DNA of 64,000 nucleotides. It comes from Streptomyces sp. NBC_01551. Lineage in GTDB: Bacteria > Actinomycetota > Actinomycetes > Streptomycetales > Streptomycetaceae. Each line of letters starts with the position of its first letter. Position 1 is the stretch's first letter. The notes below the pieces were generated by a model. That model worked only from the letters and a program-made list of their open reading frames with translations, searched no databases and was not told where the DNA came from. Below are positions 16,414-25,692 of this stretch, in pieces. Position numbers and translations under genes: made by a program. The stretch is taken from the NCBI RefSeq assembly GCF_026339935.1, contig NZ_JAPEPX010000001.1, positions 4,335,501-4,399,500 of the forward strand, in the 5' to 3' direction.

Positions 16414-16553
16414 GTGAGGGATAGACGCCGGACGGATGAGGGATAGACAGGGACGGTGCCGGGCAGATCGCCGGTCCGGTGCCGTCGGGGGACTGAATAC
16501 CCGTGCAAAGTTACTGCAAAAAAGCTTATCCAAAGCTGACGGAGGGGGTGGCT

Positions 16554-17330
16554 ATGGTAGGGACTCCACTGGACACCACCAGAGCCGACAGGGGAGGTGC
16601 GGCTGCGCCTGTGGATCGTTGGGGCGTGATGAAGCGCCTCTTCCGGTCACCGGGTGAGCCGAAATCCGTGACCTACATTGCTGACCGTTTCCACACCGCC
16701 ACCGCAACCACCGCGACCTTTGCCGCCGATGCGGGATCGCAGGCGTGGACCCCTCCTTCATGGGAGGAGATCGTCAGCACGCACAGCGCGCGGGTCTACC
16801 GCCTTGCCTACCGTCTGACGGGTAACCAGCACGACGCCGAGGACCTGACGCAGGAAGTCTTCGTCCGCGTCTTCCGCTCGCTGTCCACGTACACGCCCGG
16901 CACCTTCGAGGGCTGGCTGCACCGGATCACCACCAACCTGTTCCTGGACATGGTCCGCCGCAAGCAGCGGATCCGCTTCGACGCCCTCGGCGACGACGCC
17001 GCCGAGCGGCTGCCGAGCCGTGAGCCGTCCCCGCAGCAGGTGCTGCACGACACCCACTTCGACGCGGACGTACAGCAGGCGCTGGACACCCTCGCGCCCG
17101 AGTTCCGCGCGGCCGTGGTGCTGTGCGACATCGAGGGCCTGTCGTACGAGGAGATCGCCGCCACCCTGGGCGTGAAGCTCGGCACCGTGCGCAGCCGTAT
17201 CCACCGGGGCCGTTCGCACCTGCGCAAGGCGCTCAAGCACCGCTCTCCCGAGGCCCGTGCGGAGCAGCGCGCGCTGGCGGGCGTGGCCGTGGGCGCTCCG
17301 GGTGCCGGGGGAGAGGGCGGAACCGAGTGA
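16554..17330 (+). CDS. sigE: ECF RNA polymerase sigma factor, SigE-like
   Basis: This 258-aa sigma factor has an ECF region 2 ([29 protein letters not shown]...[22 protein letters not shown]) and region 4 ([52 protein letters not shown]). A non-conserved N-terminal stretch of about 80 residues precedes region 2. ATG 16554 is chosen for the ggaggggg at 16541-16548; MKRLFRSP at about residue 26 is an alternative. The neighbours anti-sigma factor, htrA and tatB match the M. tuberculosis sigE locus, so it probably controls envelope stress. It is not the S. coelicolor protein also called SigE. Confidence 0.93.
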   Translation: MVGTPLDTTRADRGGAAAPVDRWGVMKRLFRSPGEPKSVTYIADRFHTATATTATFAADAGSQAWTPPSWEEIVSTHSARVYRLAYRLTGNQHDAEDLTQEVFVRVFRSLSTYTPGTFEGWLHRITTNLFLDMVRRKQRIRFDALGDDAAERLPSREPSPQQVLHDTHFDADVQQALDTLAPEFRAAVVLCDIEGLSYEEIAATLGVKLGTVRSRIHRGRSHLRKALKHRSPEARAEQRALAGVAVGAPGAGGEGGTE

Positions 17331-18016
17331 GCGGAGTCAGTCCGTCCCCTGCCGAACAGCACCTGGGTGACCGGCTCGCCGCCCTGGTGGACGGGGAGCT
17401 CGGCCATGACGCGCGCGAGCGGGTCCTGGCCCACCTGGCGACCTGTGCCAAGTGCAAGGCCGAGGCCGATGCGCAACGCCGTCTGAAGACCCTGTTCGTG
17501 GAGAGCGCGCCGCCGCCACTGTCCGCCGGGCTGCTGGCCCGGTTGCAGGGCCTGCCGGGCGGGGACCTCGACGGTTCCTCCGGGCTGCCGGGTCCTGTCG
17601 GGCCGGCGGGGGCGTCCGGTGGCGCCGCCGGTTCGTCCGGTCCTGCCCGTTCCTCCGGCGGGGGCGATCCGTTCGCCTCCTTCGGATACGCCGCGGCGGC
17701 GATGCCGCGCGAGGGTTTCCGCATCCACGAGGTGGGCCGCCCCCGGCGCCGCTTCGCGTTCGTCGCGGCCGGGGCCGTGTCGCTGGCCGCGCTCGCGCTG
17801 GGCGGCACCCTGCCGATCGAGACCGCGGAGCCGAACGCGCGGGGGGACGCACCCGCCTCGCGGCCCGGTCCCGCCGTGTCGGTGACCGATGCCGTGATCC
17901 TCGACCGGCTCCCCTCCCCGGGCAGTGTTCCGCCGAGTCTGCGCTCCGGCGGGCCGCAGCCTCCGGTGCGGCCCTCGGAGACCCCGTCGGCCCGGCCGGT
18001 GTCGTTGTCCCGCTGA
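17327..18016 (+). CDS. zinc-binding (ZAS) anti-sigma factor
   Basis: This 229-aa protein has the ZAS signature with His36, Cys40 and Cys43 (HLATCAKC) in an N-terminal zf-HC2 domain, a Gly/Ser/Pro-rich linker (about residues 85-130), one transmembrane helix ([18 protein letters not shown]) and a short exported tail. It should hold the sigma factor encoded just upstream at the membrane and release it on stress, like RseA of M. tuberculosis. The GTG start overlaps the sigE stop (GTGA), so the two proteins are made in step. htrA follows after 79 nt. Confidence 0.9.
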   Translation: MSGVSPSPAEQHLGDRLAALVDGELGHDARERVLAHLATCAKCKAEADAQRRLKTLFVESAPPPLSAGLLARLQGLPGGDLDGSSGLPGPVGPAGASGGAAGSSGPARSSGGGDPFASFGYAAAAMPREGFRIHEVGRPRRRFAFVAAGAVSLAALALGGTLPIETAEPNARGDAPASRPGPAVSVTDAVILDRLPSPGSVPPSLRSGGPQPPVRPSETPSARPVSLSR

Positions 18017-18095
18017 CCCCGGCGTGGTGGGGACCTGGTTGAATCTGCGGCAGATGCGCCGCCCGGGCGGTGCGCCAGGTACGCGGGGAGCGCCC

Positions 18096-19460
18096 ATGTC
18101 CGACAGCCAGCAGACCGATCCGGCTCCGCGGTGGTGGAGCCGGCCCGACGGCCTGCCCGACGCCGCACCCGACGGCGTCCCGGCCCCCCGCCCCTCGTCC
18201 GACGCCGAGCCCGTGGCTGAGCCCGTGGCCGGGCCCGCGACCGGGGACCAGCCCGAGGGCGACCCCGGAACCGGCGATTCCGACGGGCAGGCACCGGGTG
18301 CGGACGGGCCGCGGTACGACCCGTGGGCCGTGCGGCCGCTGCACGTCGTGGACGCCGGGAAGGCGCCCCGGGGGATCCGGATCTGGCAGATGGTCGCCCT
18401 CGGCGTCGGCACCGCCCTGCTCGCCGGCGGCATCGGCGGCTACCTCGGCGTCCTCGCCGAGCGCCAGAGCGGCACCCGTCTGGAGCTCCCCCAGGCCGCC
18501 CCGGTGAGCAAGGACCGCGCGCCCGAGAGCGTGGCCGGGATCGCCGCCACCGCCCTGCCCGGCGTGGTCACCCTGCACGTCAGCGGCGGCGGGGGCAGCG
18601 GCACCGGAACCGGCTTCGTCCTCGACGCGCAGGGCCACATCCTGACCAACAACCACGTGGTCGCCGACGCCAAGGCGATAACGGTCACCTTCAGCACCGG
18701 CGAGAGCGTGGCCGCCGAACTCGTCGGCCGCGACGGCGGCTACGACCTGGCCGTGGTCAAGGTGACCGGCGTCCGCGGCCTGCGGCCACTGGCCCTCGGC
18801 AACTCCGAGAACGTGAAGGTCGGCGACCCGGTGGTGGCCATCGGAGCGCCCTTCGACCTCTCCAACACCGTCACCGCCGGCATCATCAGCGCCACCGGAC
18901 GCCCCATCACCGCGGGCGGCGACAAGGGCGACGGCGGCGACGTCAGCTACGTCGACGCCCTCCAGACCGACGCCCCCATCAACCCCGGCAACTCCGGTGG
19001 CCCGCTCCTCGACGCCAAGGCGCACGTGATCGGCATCAACAGCGCGATCCGGGGTGCCGACAAGGACGATTCCGACCAGCAGAGCGGCAGCATCGGCCTC
19101 GGCTTCGCCATCCCCGTCAACCAGGGCAAGCGCGTCGCCGAGGAGCTGATCCGCACCGGCCACGCCACCCACCCCGTCATCGGGGTCACCCTCGACATGC
19201 AGTACACCGGCGACGGGGCCCGCGTCGCGGCCAAGGGCGAGGACGGCAAGTCCGCCGTCCCTCCCGGCCCCGGGGCGCGCGCCGGGATGAAGCCGGGCGA
19301 CGTGATCACCAAGGTGGACGGACAGCGCGTCCACGGCGGCGACGAGCTGATCATCAAGATCCGGGCGCACCGCCCGGGCGACGCGCTGACCCTGACGGTC
19401 CTGCGCGAGGGCCGGGAGCGCACGCTGGAAGTGGTGCTGGGCTCGTCGAACGGGTCATGA
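18096..19460 (+). CDS. htrA: membrane-anchored HtrA/DegP-like serine protease
   Basis: This 454-aa protease has an acidic, Pro-rich cytoplasmic N-terminus, one transmembrane helix (about residues 98-120), a trypsin-like domain and a C-terminal PDZ domain (PGARAGMKPGDVITKVDGQRV). The catalytic triad is visible: His187 (TNNHVV), Asp217 (YDLAVVK) and Ser300 (NPGNSGGPLL). It should degrade misfolded exported proteins and may cut the anti-sigma factor encoded upstream. ATG 18096 follows ggggag; the frame open to 17925 overlaps the anti-sigma gene and is not used. Confidence 0.95.
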   Translation: MSDSQQTDPAPRWWSRPDGLPDAAPDGVPAPRPSSDAEPVAEPVAGPATGDQPEGDPGTGDSDGQAPGADGPRYDPWAVRPLHVVDAGKAPRGIRIWQMVALGVGTALLAGGIGGYLGVLAERQSGTRLELPQAAPVSKDRAPESVAGIAATALPGVVTLHVSGGGGSGTGTGFVLDAQGHILTNNHVVADAKAITVTFSTGESVAAELVGRDGGYDLAVVKVTGVRGLRPLALGNSENVKVGDPVVAIGAPFDLSNTVTAGIISATGRPITAGGDKGDGGDVSYVDALQTDAPINPGNSGGPLLDAKAHVIGINSAIRGADKDDSDQQSGSIGLGFAIPVNQGKRVAEELIRTGHATHPVIGVTLDMQYTGDGARVAAKGEDGKSAVPPGPGARAGMKPGDVITKVDGQRVHGGDELIIKIRAHRPGDALTLTVLREGRERTLEVVLGSSNGS

Positions 19461-19594
19461 CGGGACCGAACGACGTCTTCCGGCCGAACTCACGCCGGGA
19501 AACGACTTTCGGGACCATTCGCGTGTAGAGGCCCGGCGAGTACGACGGGTACCGTGGTCCGGGCCGGACGTGGAGAGATTCGAGGAGCGGCAAG

Positions 19595-20044
19595 GTGTTC
19601 AACGACATAGGCGGCCTTGAGCTGGTCACGATCGTGGTGCTGGCCATCCTCGTCTTCGGACCGGACAAGCTCCCCAAGGTCATTCAGGACGTGACCGGGT
19701 TCATCCGGAAGGTCCGCGCGTTCTCCGACAGTGCCAAGCAGGACATCCGCTCGGAGCTCGGACCGGAGTTCAAGGACTTCGAGTTCGAGGACCTGAACCC
19801 GAAGACCTTCATCCGCAAGCAGCTGGGCGAGAACGAGGACCTCAACGAGCTGCGCAGCAGCTTCGACCTCCGCAAGGAGCTCAACGAGGTCACCGACGCG
19901 GTCAACGGCAAGGAGCCGGAGGTCGCGCCGACCGCCGCCGCCACGCCGGGCGCCGCCGCCGCTTCCGCGGGCCCGGACCTGCTCAAGAAGCCCGCCGTAC
20001 CCGCCCCGGAAGCCCGTACGCCCTTCGACGCCGACGCCACCTGA
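19595..20044 (+). CDS. tatB: Sec-independent translocase protein TatB
   Basis: This 149-aa protein starts with GTG and has the TatA/B topology: a short N-terminal transmembrane helix (LELVTIVVLAILVFGPDKLP, with the FGP hinge), an amphipathic helix (KVIQDVTGFIRKVRAF) and an acidic cytoplasmic tail. Glu10 in the first helix region (GGLELV) identifies TatB, which hands twin-arginine substrates from TatC to TatA. tatA and tatC are not in the window. Position right after htrA matches Rv1223-Rv1224. Confidence 0.95.
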   Translation: MFNDIGGLELVTIVVLAILVFGPDKLPKVIQDVTGFIRKVRAFSDSAKQDIRSELGPEFKDFEFEDLNPKTFIRKQLGENEDLNELRSSFDLRKELNEVTDAVNGKEPEVAPTAAATPGAAAASAGPDLLKKPAVPAPEARTPFDADAT

Positions 20045-20156
20045 GCCACCGGCCTGCCCGGCGATCCGCGGTCGGATGGCTATCCTCCATCTGTCCGGAC
20101 GCAGGAAAGCGTGGGGGAGCCCCGTTCCGGACCCCACGGAACGAGAGGCCGCTCAG

Positions 20157-20882
20157 ATGGAGACGACGAGCAGTAGCCGGGTAGGCGCACAGCCCGCCGA
20201 AGCACCCGCGTCCGCCGCCGCACCCCCGCAGACCGCCGCGCAGTCCGCGCCGCCCACGCCCCAGGAGCCCGCCGTGCCCGTTCCGGCGGCCCGCCGGACG
20301 GCCGAGGGGTACCTGCGGGCCGACTTCCCCTGGTACGGGCTGGACGGGGCCTTCACCGGCCCCCGCTGGCTCATGCAGGTGGGCACCGCCGCCGACGGCA
20401 CCGTGGAGCACGGCTCCACCGGCCACGGCGACGAGCCCTCCGCGCGCGGCGAGCTCGCCACCGGCGAGAAGGAGCGCTTCGCGGTGGTCGTCACCGTCGC
20501 CAGCAACCCGCTGCGCCGCAGCAGCGACGGCACCGGCGTCCTGGAGGCCACCTCGGTGTCCTCGGCCGCCTGGCTGGCCGGCTCGGGCCTGCTGGCGTAC
20601 AGCTGGCCCGGCCAGATGGACCACACCCTGCGCAACGAATGGCTGGACCAGCAGACCGAGGCCGCGTGGGAGCTCGCGGACGACCTCGGCGGGGACGACT
20701 GGTCGACGCTGTCGCTGCCGGTCGACGGGGAGCCGACGCCGTTCCACTACCGCGAGTCGGAGTTCGGCTGGGTCCTCGCCGGCTCCACGCCGGGCGGGGT
20801 GCACCTGGGCGCGTACGGGCGGGGCATGAGCGCGTACGGGCTCGGCTTCTCGGTCATCGGGGACCTGAGCGCGTACGAGTAG
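20157..20882 (+). CDS. conserved actinobacterial hypothetical protein
   Basis: This 241-aa protein has a Pro/Ala-rich disordered N-terminus of about 50 residues, then a folded region rich in aromatic and acidic residues (AEGYLRADFPWYGLDGAFTGPRWLMQV, LLAYSWPGQMDHTLRNEWLDQQ). There is no signal peptide or transmembrane segment and I recognise no named domain. ATG 20157 (METTSSSRV) is chosen over the open frame from 20076 because acgagagg lies upstream of it. A perfect 17-bp hairpin follows, shared with convergent mrp. Confidence 0.75.
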   Translation: METTSSSRVGAQPAEAPASAAAPPQTAAQSAPPTPQEPAVPVPAARRTAEGYLRADFPWYGLDGAFTGPRWLMQVGTAADGTVEHGSTGHGDEPSARGELATGEKERFAVVVTVASNPLRRSSDGTGVLEATSVSSAAWLAGSGLLAYSWPGQMDHTLRNEWLDQQTEAAWELADDLGGDDWSTLSLPVDGEPTPFHYRESEFGWVLAGSTPGGVHLGAYGRGMSAYGLGFSVIGDLSAYE

Positions 20883-20906
20883 GACGTACGGGCGCGGCAC
20901 CGGAGA

Positions 20907-20943
20907 CGAAAGGCGCCGCCGACGCTGTCGGCGGCGCCTTTCG
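20907..20943. terminator. bidirectional hairpin terminator
   Basis: A perfect 17-bp stem (20907-20923 with 20927-20943) with a 3-nt loop lies between the hypothetical gene and convergent mrp. A-rich and T-rich ends (gaaa/tttc) make it effective on both strands. Confidence 0.8.
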
Positions 20944-20974
20944 CACCTCGGGTACGGGCACCGGCCCGCCCGTG

Positions 20975-22135
20975 TCAGAACTTGTTGCGCGGCGTGATGC
21001 CCAGCGAGAGGCCGGCCAGGCCGCGGGCGCGGCCGCCCAGCTTGCCCGCGATCGCGCGCAGCGCTGCGCCGGCCGGGGAGTCCGGGTCGGACAGGACGAC
21101 GGGCTTGCCCTCGTCGCCGCCCTCGCGCAGCCGCACGTCGATCGGGATCGAGCCGAGCACCGGCACCGTCGCGCCGACCGTCTTGGTCAGCCCGTCGGCG
21201 ACCTTCTGGCCGCCGCCGGTGCCGAACACGTCGACCATCTCGTCGCAGTGCGGGCACGGCAGGCCGGACATGTTCTCGACCACGCCGACGATCTTCTGGT
21301 GGGTCTGCACGGCGATCGAGCCGGCCCGCTCCGCGACCTCGGCCGCGGCCTGCTGCGGGGTGGTCACGACGAGGATCTCCGCGTTCGGCACCAGCTGGGC
21401 GACGGAGATCGCGATGTCACCCGTACCCGGGGGCAGGTCCAGCAGCAGCACGTCCAGGTCGCCCCAGAACACGTCGGCCAGGAACTGCTGGAGGGCCCGG
21501 TGGAGCATCGGGCCGCGCCACACCACCGGCGCGTTGCCCGGGGTGAACATGCCGATGGAGATGACCTTCACGCCGTGCGCCGACGGCGGCATGATCATGT
21601 TCTCGACCTGGGTGGGACGGCCGTCCACGCCCAGCATGCGCGGCACGCTGTGGCCGTAGATGTCCGCGTCCACGACGCCGACCTTGAGGCCGTCCGCCGC
21701 CATCGCCGCGGCGAGGTTCACCGTCACCGACGACTTGCCGACGCCGCCCTTGCCGGACGCGACCGCGTACACACGGGTCAGCGAGCCCGGCTTGGCGAAG
21801 GGCACCTCGCGCTCGGCGGTGCCGCCGCGCAGCGTGGCCGCCAGGTCCTTGCGCTGCTCGTCGCTCATCACGTCGAGGGAGACGGCGACGGAGGTGACGC
21901 CCGCGACCTTCTCGACGGCCTCGGTGACGTTCTTGGTGATGGTCTCGCGCATGGGGCAGCCCGACACCGTGAGGTAGACCGTGACGGCGACGGCTCCGCC
22001 CTCGCCGATCTCCACCGATTTGACCATGCCGAGCTCGGTGATCGGCCGGTGGATCTCGGGGTCGTTCACCGTCGACAGCGCGTCCAGGATCGCATCCTGC
22101 TCGGGCACGGCGGCGGAGCTTGTGTCGGTAGCCAT
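20975..22135 (-). CDS. mrp: Mrp/NBP35 P-loop ATPase (Fe-S cluster carrier)
   Basis: This 386-aa protein combines an N-terminal MIP18/DUF59 domain (STVNDPEIHRPITELGMVKSV, with YLTVSGCPMRETI) and a deviant Walker A ATPase (VASGKGGVGKSSVTVNLAAA). The CxxC scaffold pair is in SGLPCPHCDEMVDVFG. It should bind and transfer a 4Fe-4S cluster to client enzymes. It converges on the preceding gene and is transcribed away from the DUF1003 gene by only 42 nt, so it may belong to the same minus-strand operon as DUF1003 and the MgtE_N protein. Confidence 0.94.
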   Translation of the reverse strand: MATDTSSAAVPEQDAILDALSTVNDPEIHRPITELGMVKSVEIGEGGAVAVTVYLTVSGCPMRETITKNVTEAVEKVAGVTSVAVSLDVMSDEQRKDLAATLRGGTAEREVPFAKPGSLTRVYAVASGKGGVGKSSVTVNLAAAMAADGLKVGVVDADIYGHSVPRMLGVDGRPTQVENMIMPPSAHGVKVISIGMFTPGNAPVVWRGPMLHRALQQFLADVFWGDLDVLLLDLPPGTGDIAISVAQLVPNAEILVVTTPQQAAAEVAERAGSIAVQTHQKIVGVVENMSGLPCPHCDEMVDVFGTGGGQKVADGLTKTVGATVPVLGSIPIDVRLREGGDEGKPVVLSDPDSPAGAALRAIAGKLGGRARGLAGLSLGITPRNKF

Positions 22136-22177
22136 GTCCCGATGGTACGGCTCGGTAGCAGGCGTCAGGAAAGCCTG

Positions 22178-22873
22178 TCAGCGGTCGCCTTCATCACGTT
22201 CCCTCGGGAATAGCCGGCGCTCGTCCATCTCCTTGATCAGGTCCTGGAACTCGGACCTGATCCAGTCGCGGGTGGCGACCTCGCCCAGGCCCATGCGCAG
22301 CGAGGCGATCTCCCGGGTCAGGTACTCGGTGTCGGCGATGGAGCGCTCGTTCTGCTTGCGGTCCTGCTCCAGGTTGACGCGGTCCCGGTCGTCCTGCCGG
22401 TTCTGCGCGAGCAGGATCAGCGGGGCCGCGTAGGACGCCTGGAGGGACAGCATCAGCGTCAGGAAGATGAACGGGTACTCGTCGAACCGCAGGTCGTCCG
22501 GCGCGAAGATGTTCCAGAGCACCCAGACGATGATGACCAGGGTCATCCAGACGATGAACCGGCCCGTGCCCAGGAACCGCGCCACCCGCTCCGACAGCCG
22601 CCCGAAGGCCTCCGGGTCGTACACCGGCAGCAGCCGCCGCCGGTCGGCCCGCGGCTGGTCCAGGCGCACCCGTGTCGACCGGGTCAGCGCGCTGGATCCG
22701 GACGCGGAAGCGGCCGGCTTGGCCCGCAGCCGCTCGGCGACCTCCTCCTCGCGCCCCGAGAGCCCCTGCTCGCGCGAGGTCTCGCGGGCGTGCTCGCGGG
22801 CCAGCTCACGCCGCACGCGGGCCTGCTCACGGCGCCGGTCGCGCGCCGGGTCACGCCGCCGTTCACCGCCCAT
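22178..22873 (-). CDS. DUF1003 membrane protein
   Basis: This 231-aa protein has a highly charged Arg/Glu-rich N-terminus (about 90 residues), two transmembrane helices (FIVWMTLVIIVWVLWNIF and YPFIFLTLMLSLQASYAAPLILLAQ) and a C-terminal coiled coil, the standard DUF1003 architecture (with the conserved QxxYAAPLILLAQNRQ). Function is unknown; in several actinobacteria it sits beside Mg2+/Co2+ transport genes, as here. It overlaps the MgtE_N/CBS gene by 11 nt. Confidence 0.9.
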   Translation of the reverse strand: MGGERRRDPARDRRREQARVRRELAREHARETSREQGLSGREEEVAERLRAKPAASASGSSALTRSTRVRLDQPRADRRRLLPVYDPEAFGRLSERVARFLGTGRFIVWMTLVIIVWVLWNIFAPDDLRFDEYPFIFLTLMLSLQASYAAPLILLAQNRQDDRDRVNLEQDRKQNERSIADTEYLTREIASLRMGLGEVATRDWIRSEFQDLIKEMDERRLFPRERDEGDR

Positions 22874-24134
22874 CGGAGAGCTCCTCGGAGTGGAAGTCCG
22901 TCTCCCGCCAGTCGTCCGGCAGCAGGTGGTCCAGTACGTCGTCCACGGTCACCGCGCCCAGCAGCGAGCCGCTCTCGTCGACGACGGGCACCGCCACCAT
23001 GTTGTACGCGGCCAGGTAGCTGGTCACCACCGGAAGCGAGGCATCCGGGCGCAGCGGCGGCAGGTCCGTGTCCACGATCGAGCTGACCAGTGTGAACGGC
23101 GGGTCGCGCAGCAGCCGCTGGAAGTGCACCGTGCCCAGGTACTTGCCGGTCGGCGTCTCGTCCGGCGGCCGGCACACGTACACCTGCGCGGCGAGGGCCG
23201 GCGACAGGTCCGACTGCCGTACGCGCGCCAGGGCGTCCGCGACGGTGGCGTCCGGCCGCAGCACGATCGGCTCGGTGGTCATCAGACCGCCCGCGGTGTT
23301 CTCCTCGTACGACAGCAGGCGGCGCACGTCGGCCGCGTCGTCCGGCCGCATCAGGGTCAGCAGCCGCTCCTGGTCGTCCTCGGGCAGCTCGGAGAGCAGG
23401 TCGGCCGCGTCGTCGGGGTCCATCGCCTCCAGGACGTCGGCGGCGCGCTCCTCCTTCAGCTTGCCGAGGATCTCCACCTGCTCGTCCTCGGGCAGCTCCT
23501 CCAGGACGTCCGCGAGCCGGTCGTCGTCGAGGGCGTTGGCCACCTCGGCGCGCCGCTTCGGCGTCAGGTGGTGCAGGACGTTCGCCACGTCGGCCGGGCG
23601 CATCTGCTCGAAGGTGGCGACCAGGCTCTCGGCGCCCTGCCCGTGCTCCTCCAGCGAGAAGCCCGTCACCGCCGACCACTCGACCGTCAGGGTCTCGCCG
23701 CGCCGGCGCAGCGCGCCGCCCTTGCCCTTGCGCACGAAGATCCGGTCGATCTCCCAGTCGCGGCGGGCCGGCAGCTGCTGGATGGCCACGTCGAGGACGG
23801 TGACCTCCTCGCCGGTGGCGCCCAGCGTCACCCGGCGGTCCAGCAGCTCGCCGAGGATCAGCCGCTCGGTGGGGCGCTGCTCGAAGCGCCGCATGTTCAC
23901 CACGCCGGTGGTGATGACCTGCCCGGATTCCACGCCCGTCACGCGGGTCATGGGGACGAAGATCCGGCGCCGGCTGACGACCTCGACCACCAGGCCCAGC
24001 AGCCGTGGCGGGCGGCCGCCGACGCGCAGCATCGCGACGAGGTCGCGGACGCGGCCGACCTGATCGCCGTTGGGATCGAAGACGGGCACTCCCGACAGAT
24101 GCGAGACGAAGATCCGGGGGGCGCCTGCAGCCAT
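22863..24134 (-). CDS. MgtE N-terminal and CBS-domain protein without transport domain
   Basis: This 423-aa soluble protein has a PRC-barrel-like N-terminus (SGVPVFDPNGDQVGRVRDLV), an MgtE intracellular N domain built of superhelical repeats (LPEDEQVEILGKL, AMDPDDAADLLSELP) and two CBS motifs (LMTTEPIVLRPDATVADALARVR and VPVVDESGSLLGAVTVDDVLDHLL). It lacks the MgtE transmembrane domain, so it is a sensor or regulator rather than a channel. ATG 24134 is chosen for gaggagg upstream; an in-frame start at 24161 is possible. DUF1003 follows in operon, and corA lies 1.6 kb away, which suggests shared Mg2+ homeostasis. Confidence 0.9.
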   Translation of the reverse strand: MAAGAPRIFVSHLSGVPVFDPNGDQVGRVRDLVAMLRVGGRPPRLLGLVVEVVSRRRIFVPMTRVTGVESGQVITTGVVNMRRFEQRPTERLILGELLDRRVTLGATGEEVTVLDVAIQQLPARRDWEIDRIFVRKGKGGALRRRGETLTVEWSAVTGFSLEEHGQGAESLVATFEQMRPADVANVLHHLTPKRRAEVANALDDDRLADVLEELPEDEQVEILGKLKEERAADVLEAMDPDDAADLLSELPEDDQERLLTLMRPDDAADVRRLLSYEENTAGGLMTTEPIVLRPDATVADALARVRQSDLSPALAAQVYVCRPPDETPTGKYLGTVHFQRLLRDPPFTLVSSIVDTDLPPLRPDASLPVVTSYLAAYNMVAVPVVDESGSLLGAVTVDDVLDHLLPDDWRETDFHSEELSDGR

Positions 24135-24321
24135 CCGAGCGCCTCCTCGTGCCTCGATCAACGGTCCTGCCGTGCCTCAGGCTAGCCCGTGCCCGGCGCA
24201 ACCGTCCTGGTGGGGCGGCCGCTCAGGTGCCCCGCAGGGCCTGCCCGGCCGGGAGCGGGCCGCGCCGCGCGGCCGGGTACGCTGCCTGCTGCCCACAGAC
24301 GCCGACGAGAGGCACCAGCCC

Positions 24322-25122
24322 GTGACCGCCTACTTCCCTGCCGCTCGGCTGCGCCGGGCCGCGTTCGTCGGCGCGCTGTGCGCGGGTCTCGCCGTCGCCG
24401 GCACGGGCTGCGGGGCGGATCCCGACGAGGGCACCAACGGGGTCGGCAAGCTCTCCGCCGACCAGATCGCGGGGAAGGCGAAGGAGGCGGCCACGGCGGC
24501 CGAGTCCGTGCACCTGTCCGGCACGCTGGTCAGCGGCGGCAAGACCTTCACCCTCGACATGCGGCTGGGCTCCGGCGGCGGCTCCGGCGAGGTGAAGTCG
24601 GACGAGAACACCTTCCGGCTGCTGCGCGTGGGCGAGCAGCTCTTCCTGAAGGCCGACGCCGCGTTCTGGGGGCAGTCCGACTCCGCCGGGAAGCTCGGCG
24701 ACAAGTTCGTGAAGGTGCCCGAGGGCGACCCCTCGTACAAGCAGTTCCGCGGGTTCACGGACATGGACACGCTGCTCGGGGTGCTCCTCGGGCTGGACGG
24801 CAAGGTCGCCAAGAACGAGGAGTACACCAAGGTCGGGCACACCCGCGCGGTCCAGCTCACCGGGGACCAGGGAAAGGGCGGCAAGCTGTCGGTCTCGCTG
24901 GAGGGCACCCCGTACCCGCTGATGATGGAGCGGGCCGGCGGCGCCGGGCGGGTGGAGCTCGGCGAGTGGGGCAAGACCGTCCCGCTGGAGGCGCCGTCGC
25001 AGGACGAGACCGTCGACTACGGGTCGCAGCTGCCGACGACCAAGGGGCAGGCCACCGGTGGCGGCGGGGCCTCGCCCGCGCCGAAGGGCTCAGGGCAGGG
25101 GAACAACCCGAGCAAGCCCTGA
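24322..25122 (+). CDS. lipoprotein of the LppX/LprG-LolA-like type
   Basis: This 266-aa protein has a lipoprotein signal with the lipobox LAVAGTGC, then an antiparallel beta-rich domain (KEAATAAESVHLSGTLVSGGKTFTLDMRLGSGG..., LRVGEQLFLKADAAFW) that resembles the LppX_LprAFG/LolA half-barrel. Family members bind and carry lipids at the outer face of the membrane. A Gly/Ser/Pro-rich tail follows. GTG 24322 fits the signal peptide and has agagg upstream; the ORF can be extended to 24070 but without a ribosome site. It is divergent from the MgtE_N gene. Confidence 0.8.
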   Translation: MTAYFPAARLRRAAFVGALCAGLAVAGTGCGADPDEGTNGVGKLSADQIAGKAKEAATAAESVHLSGTLVSGGKTFTLDMRLGSGGGSGEVKSDENTFRLLRVGEQLFLKADAAFWGQSDSAGKLGDKFVKVPEGDPSYKQFRGFTDMDTLLGVLLGLDGKVAKNEEYTKVGHTRAVQLTGDQGKGGKLSVSLEGTPYPLMMERAGGAGRVELGEWGKTVPLEAPSQDETVDYGSQLPTTKGQATGGGGASPAPKGSGQGNNPSKP

Positions 25123-25148
25123 GCGGGGCCCGGCGGGGCGCCGGGGTT

Positions 25149-25661
25149 TTAGCGGGCCGTCTTCTTCCGCTTCAGCAGCAGCTTCGGCAGTCCCGCCGGG
25201 ACGGGCCTGCGGGTGATCGCGGGGGAGTCCAGCGGGGCCGCGGCCAGCGAGCCGCCCGGCAGGTCGGTGCTCGCGGAGACCGGCTCCAGGCGCAGCAGCC
25301 GGCACTCGCGCGCCCAGCGGTCGGTCATCGACTCCGAGTCGGGCGCGTTCAGCCGCTTGCCCTTGAGCTCGGCGACCGCGGCCTCCCACTGCTCACCGCG
25401 GGGCGCCAGCTCGCGTACGGTCGCCGTCCAGGCGACCAGCCGGCCGCCCTTGTCCTTGCTGCGCACGGTGACCTCGGCGCTCGCGCCGTCCACGAGCCCA
25501 GGGAACGGCTGCTCCCCGGGACCGTCGCCCAGCACGTGCGCGGCGCCGTCCACCCAGGCGTGCCACAGGGCCCGGTCGACCCCGGTGCCCCGGACCCAGA
25601 TGAGGCCGGACTTCTTGGTGGCCTCCTCGACGAGGGCCAGATCGAGCGTGCTGAGAGTCAT
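25149..25661 (-). CDS. conserved hypothetical protein
   Basis: This 170-aa protein (starting MTLSTLDLALVEEATKKSGLIWV) has no signal or membrane segment. The N-terminal about 100 residues alternate hydrophobic strands (GLIWVRG, ALWHAWVDGAAHVLG, ASAEVTVRSKDKGGRLVAWTATV), which could be a split beta-barrel of the flavin/PNPOx type, but no diagnostic residue is clear. The C-terminus is basic (LPKLLLKRKKTAR). A GTG two codons upstream is an alternative start. It converges on the lipoprotein gene with 26 nt between stops. Confidence 0.65.
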   Translation of the reverse strand: MTLSTLDLALVEEATKKSGLIWVRGTGVDRALWHAWVDGAAHVLGDGPGEQPFPGLVDGASAEVTVRSKDKGGRLVAWTATVRELAPRGEQWEAAVAELKGKRLNAPDSESMTDRWARECRLLRLEPVSASTDLPGGSLAAAPLDSPAITRRPVPAGLPKLLLKRKKTAR

Positions 25662-25692
25662 GCGCACAGCGTAGGGGGTGCCCGTCGGCCGG

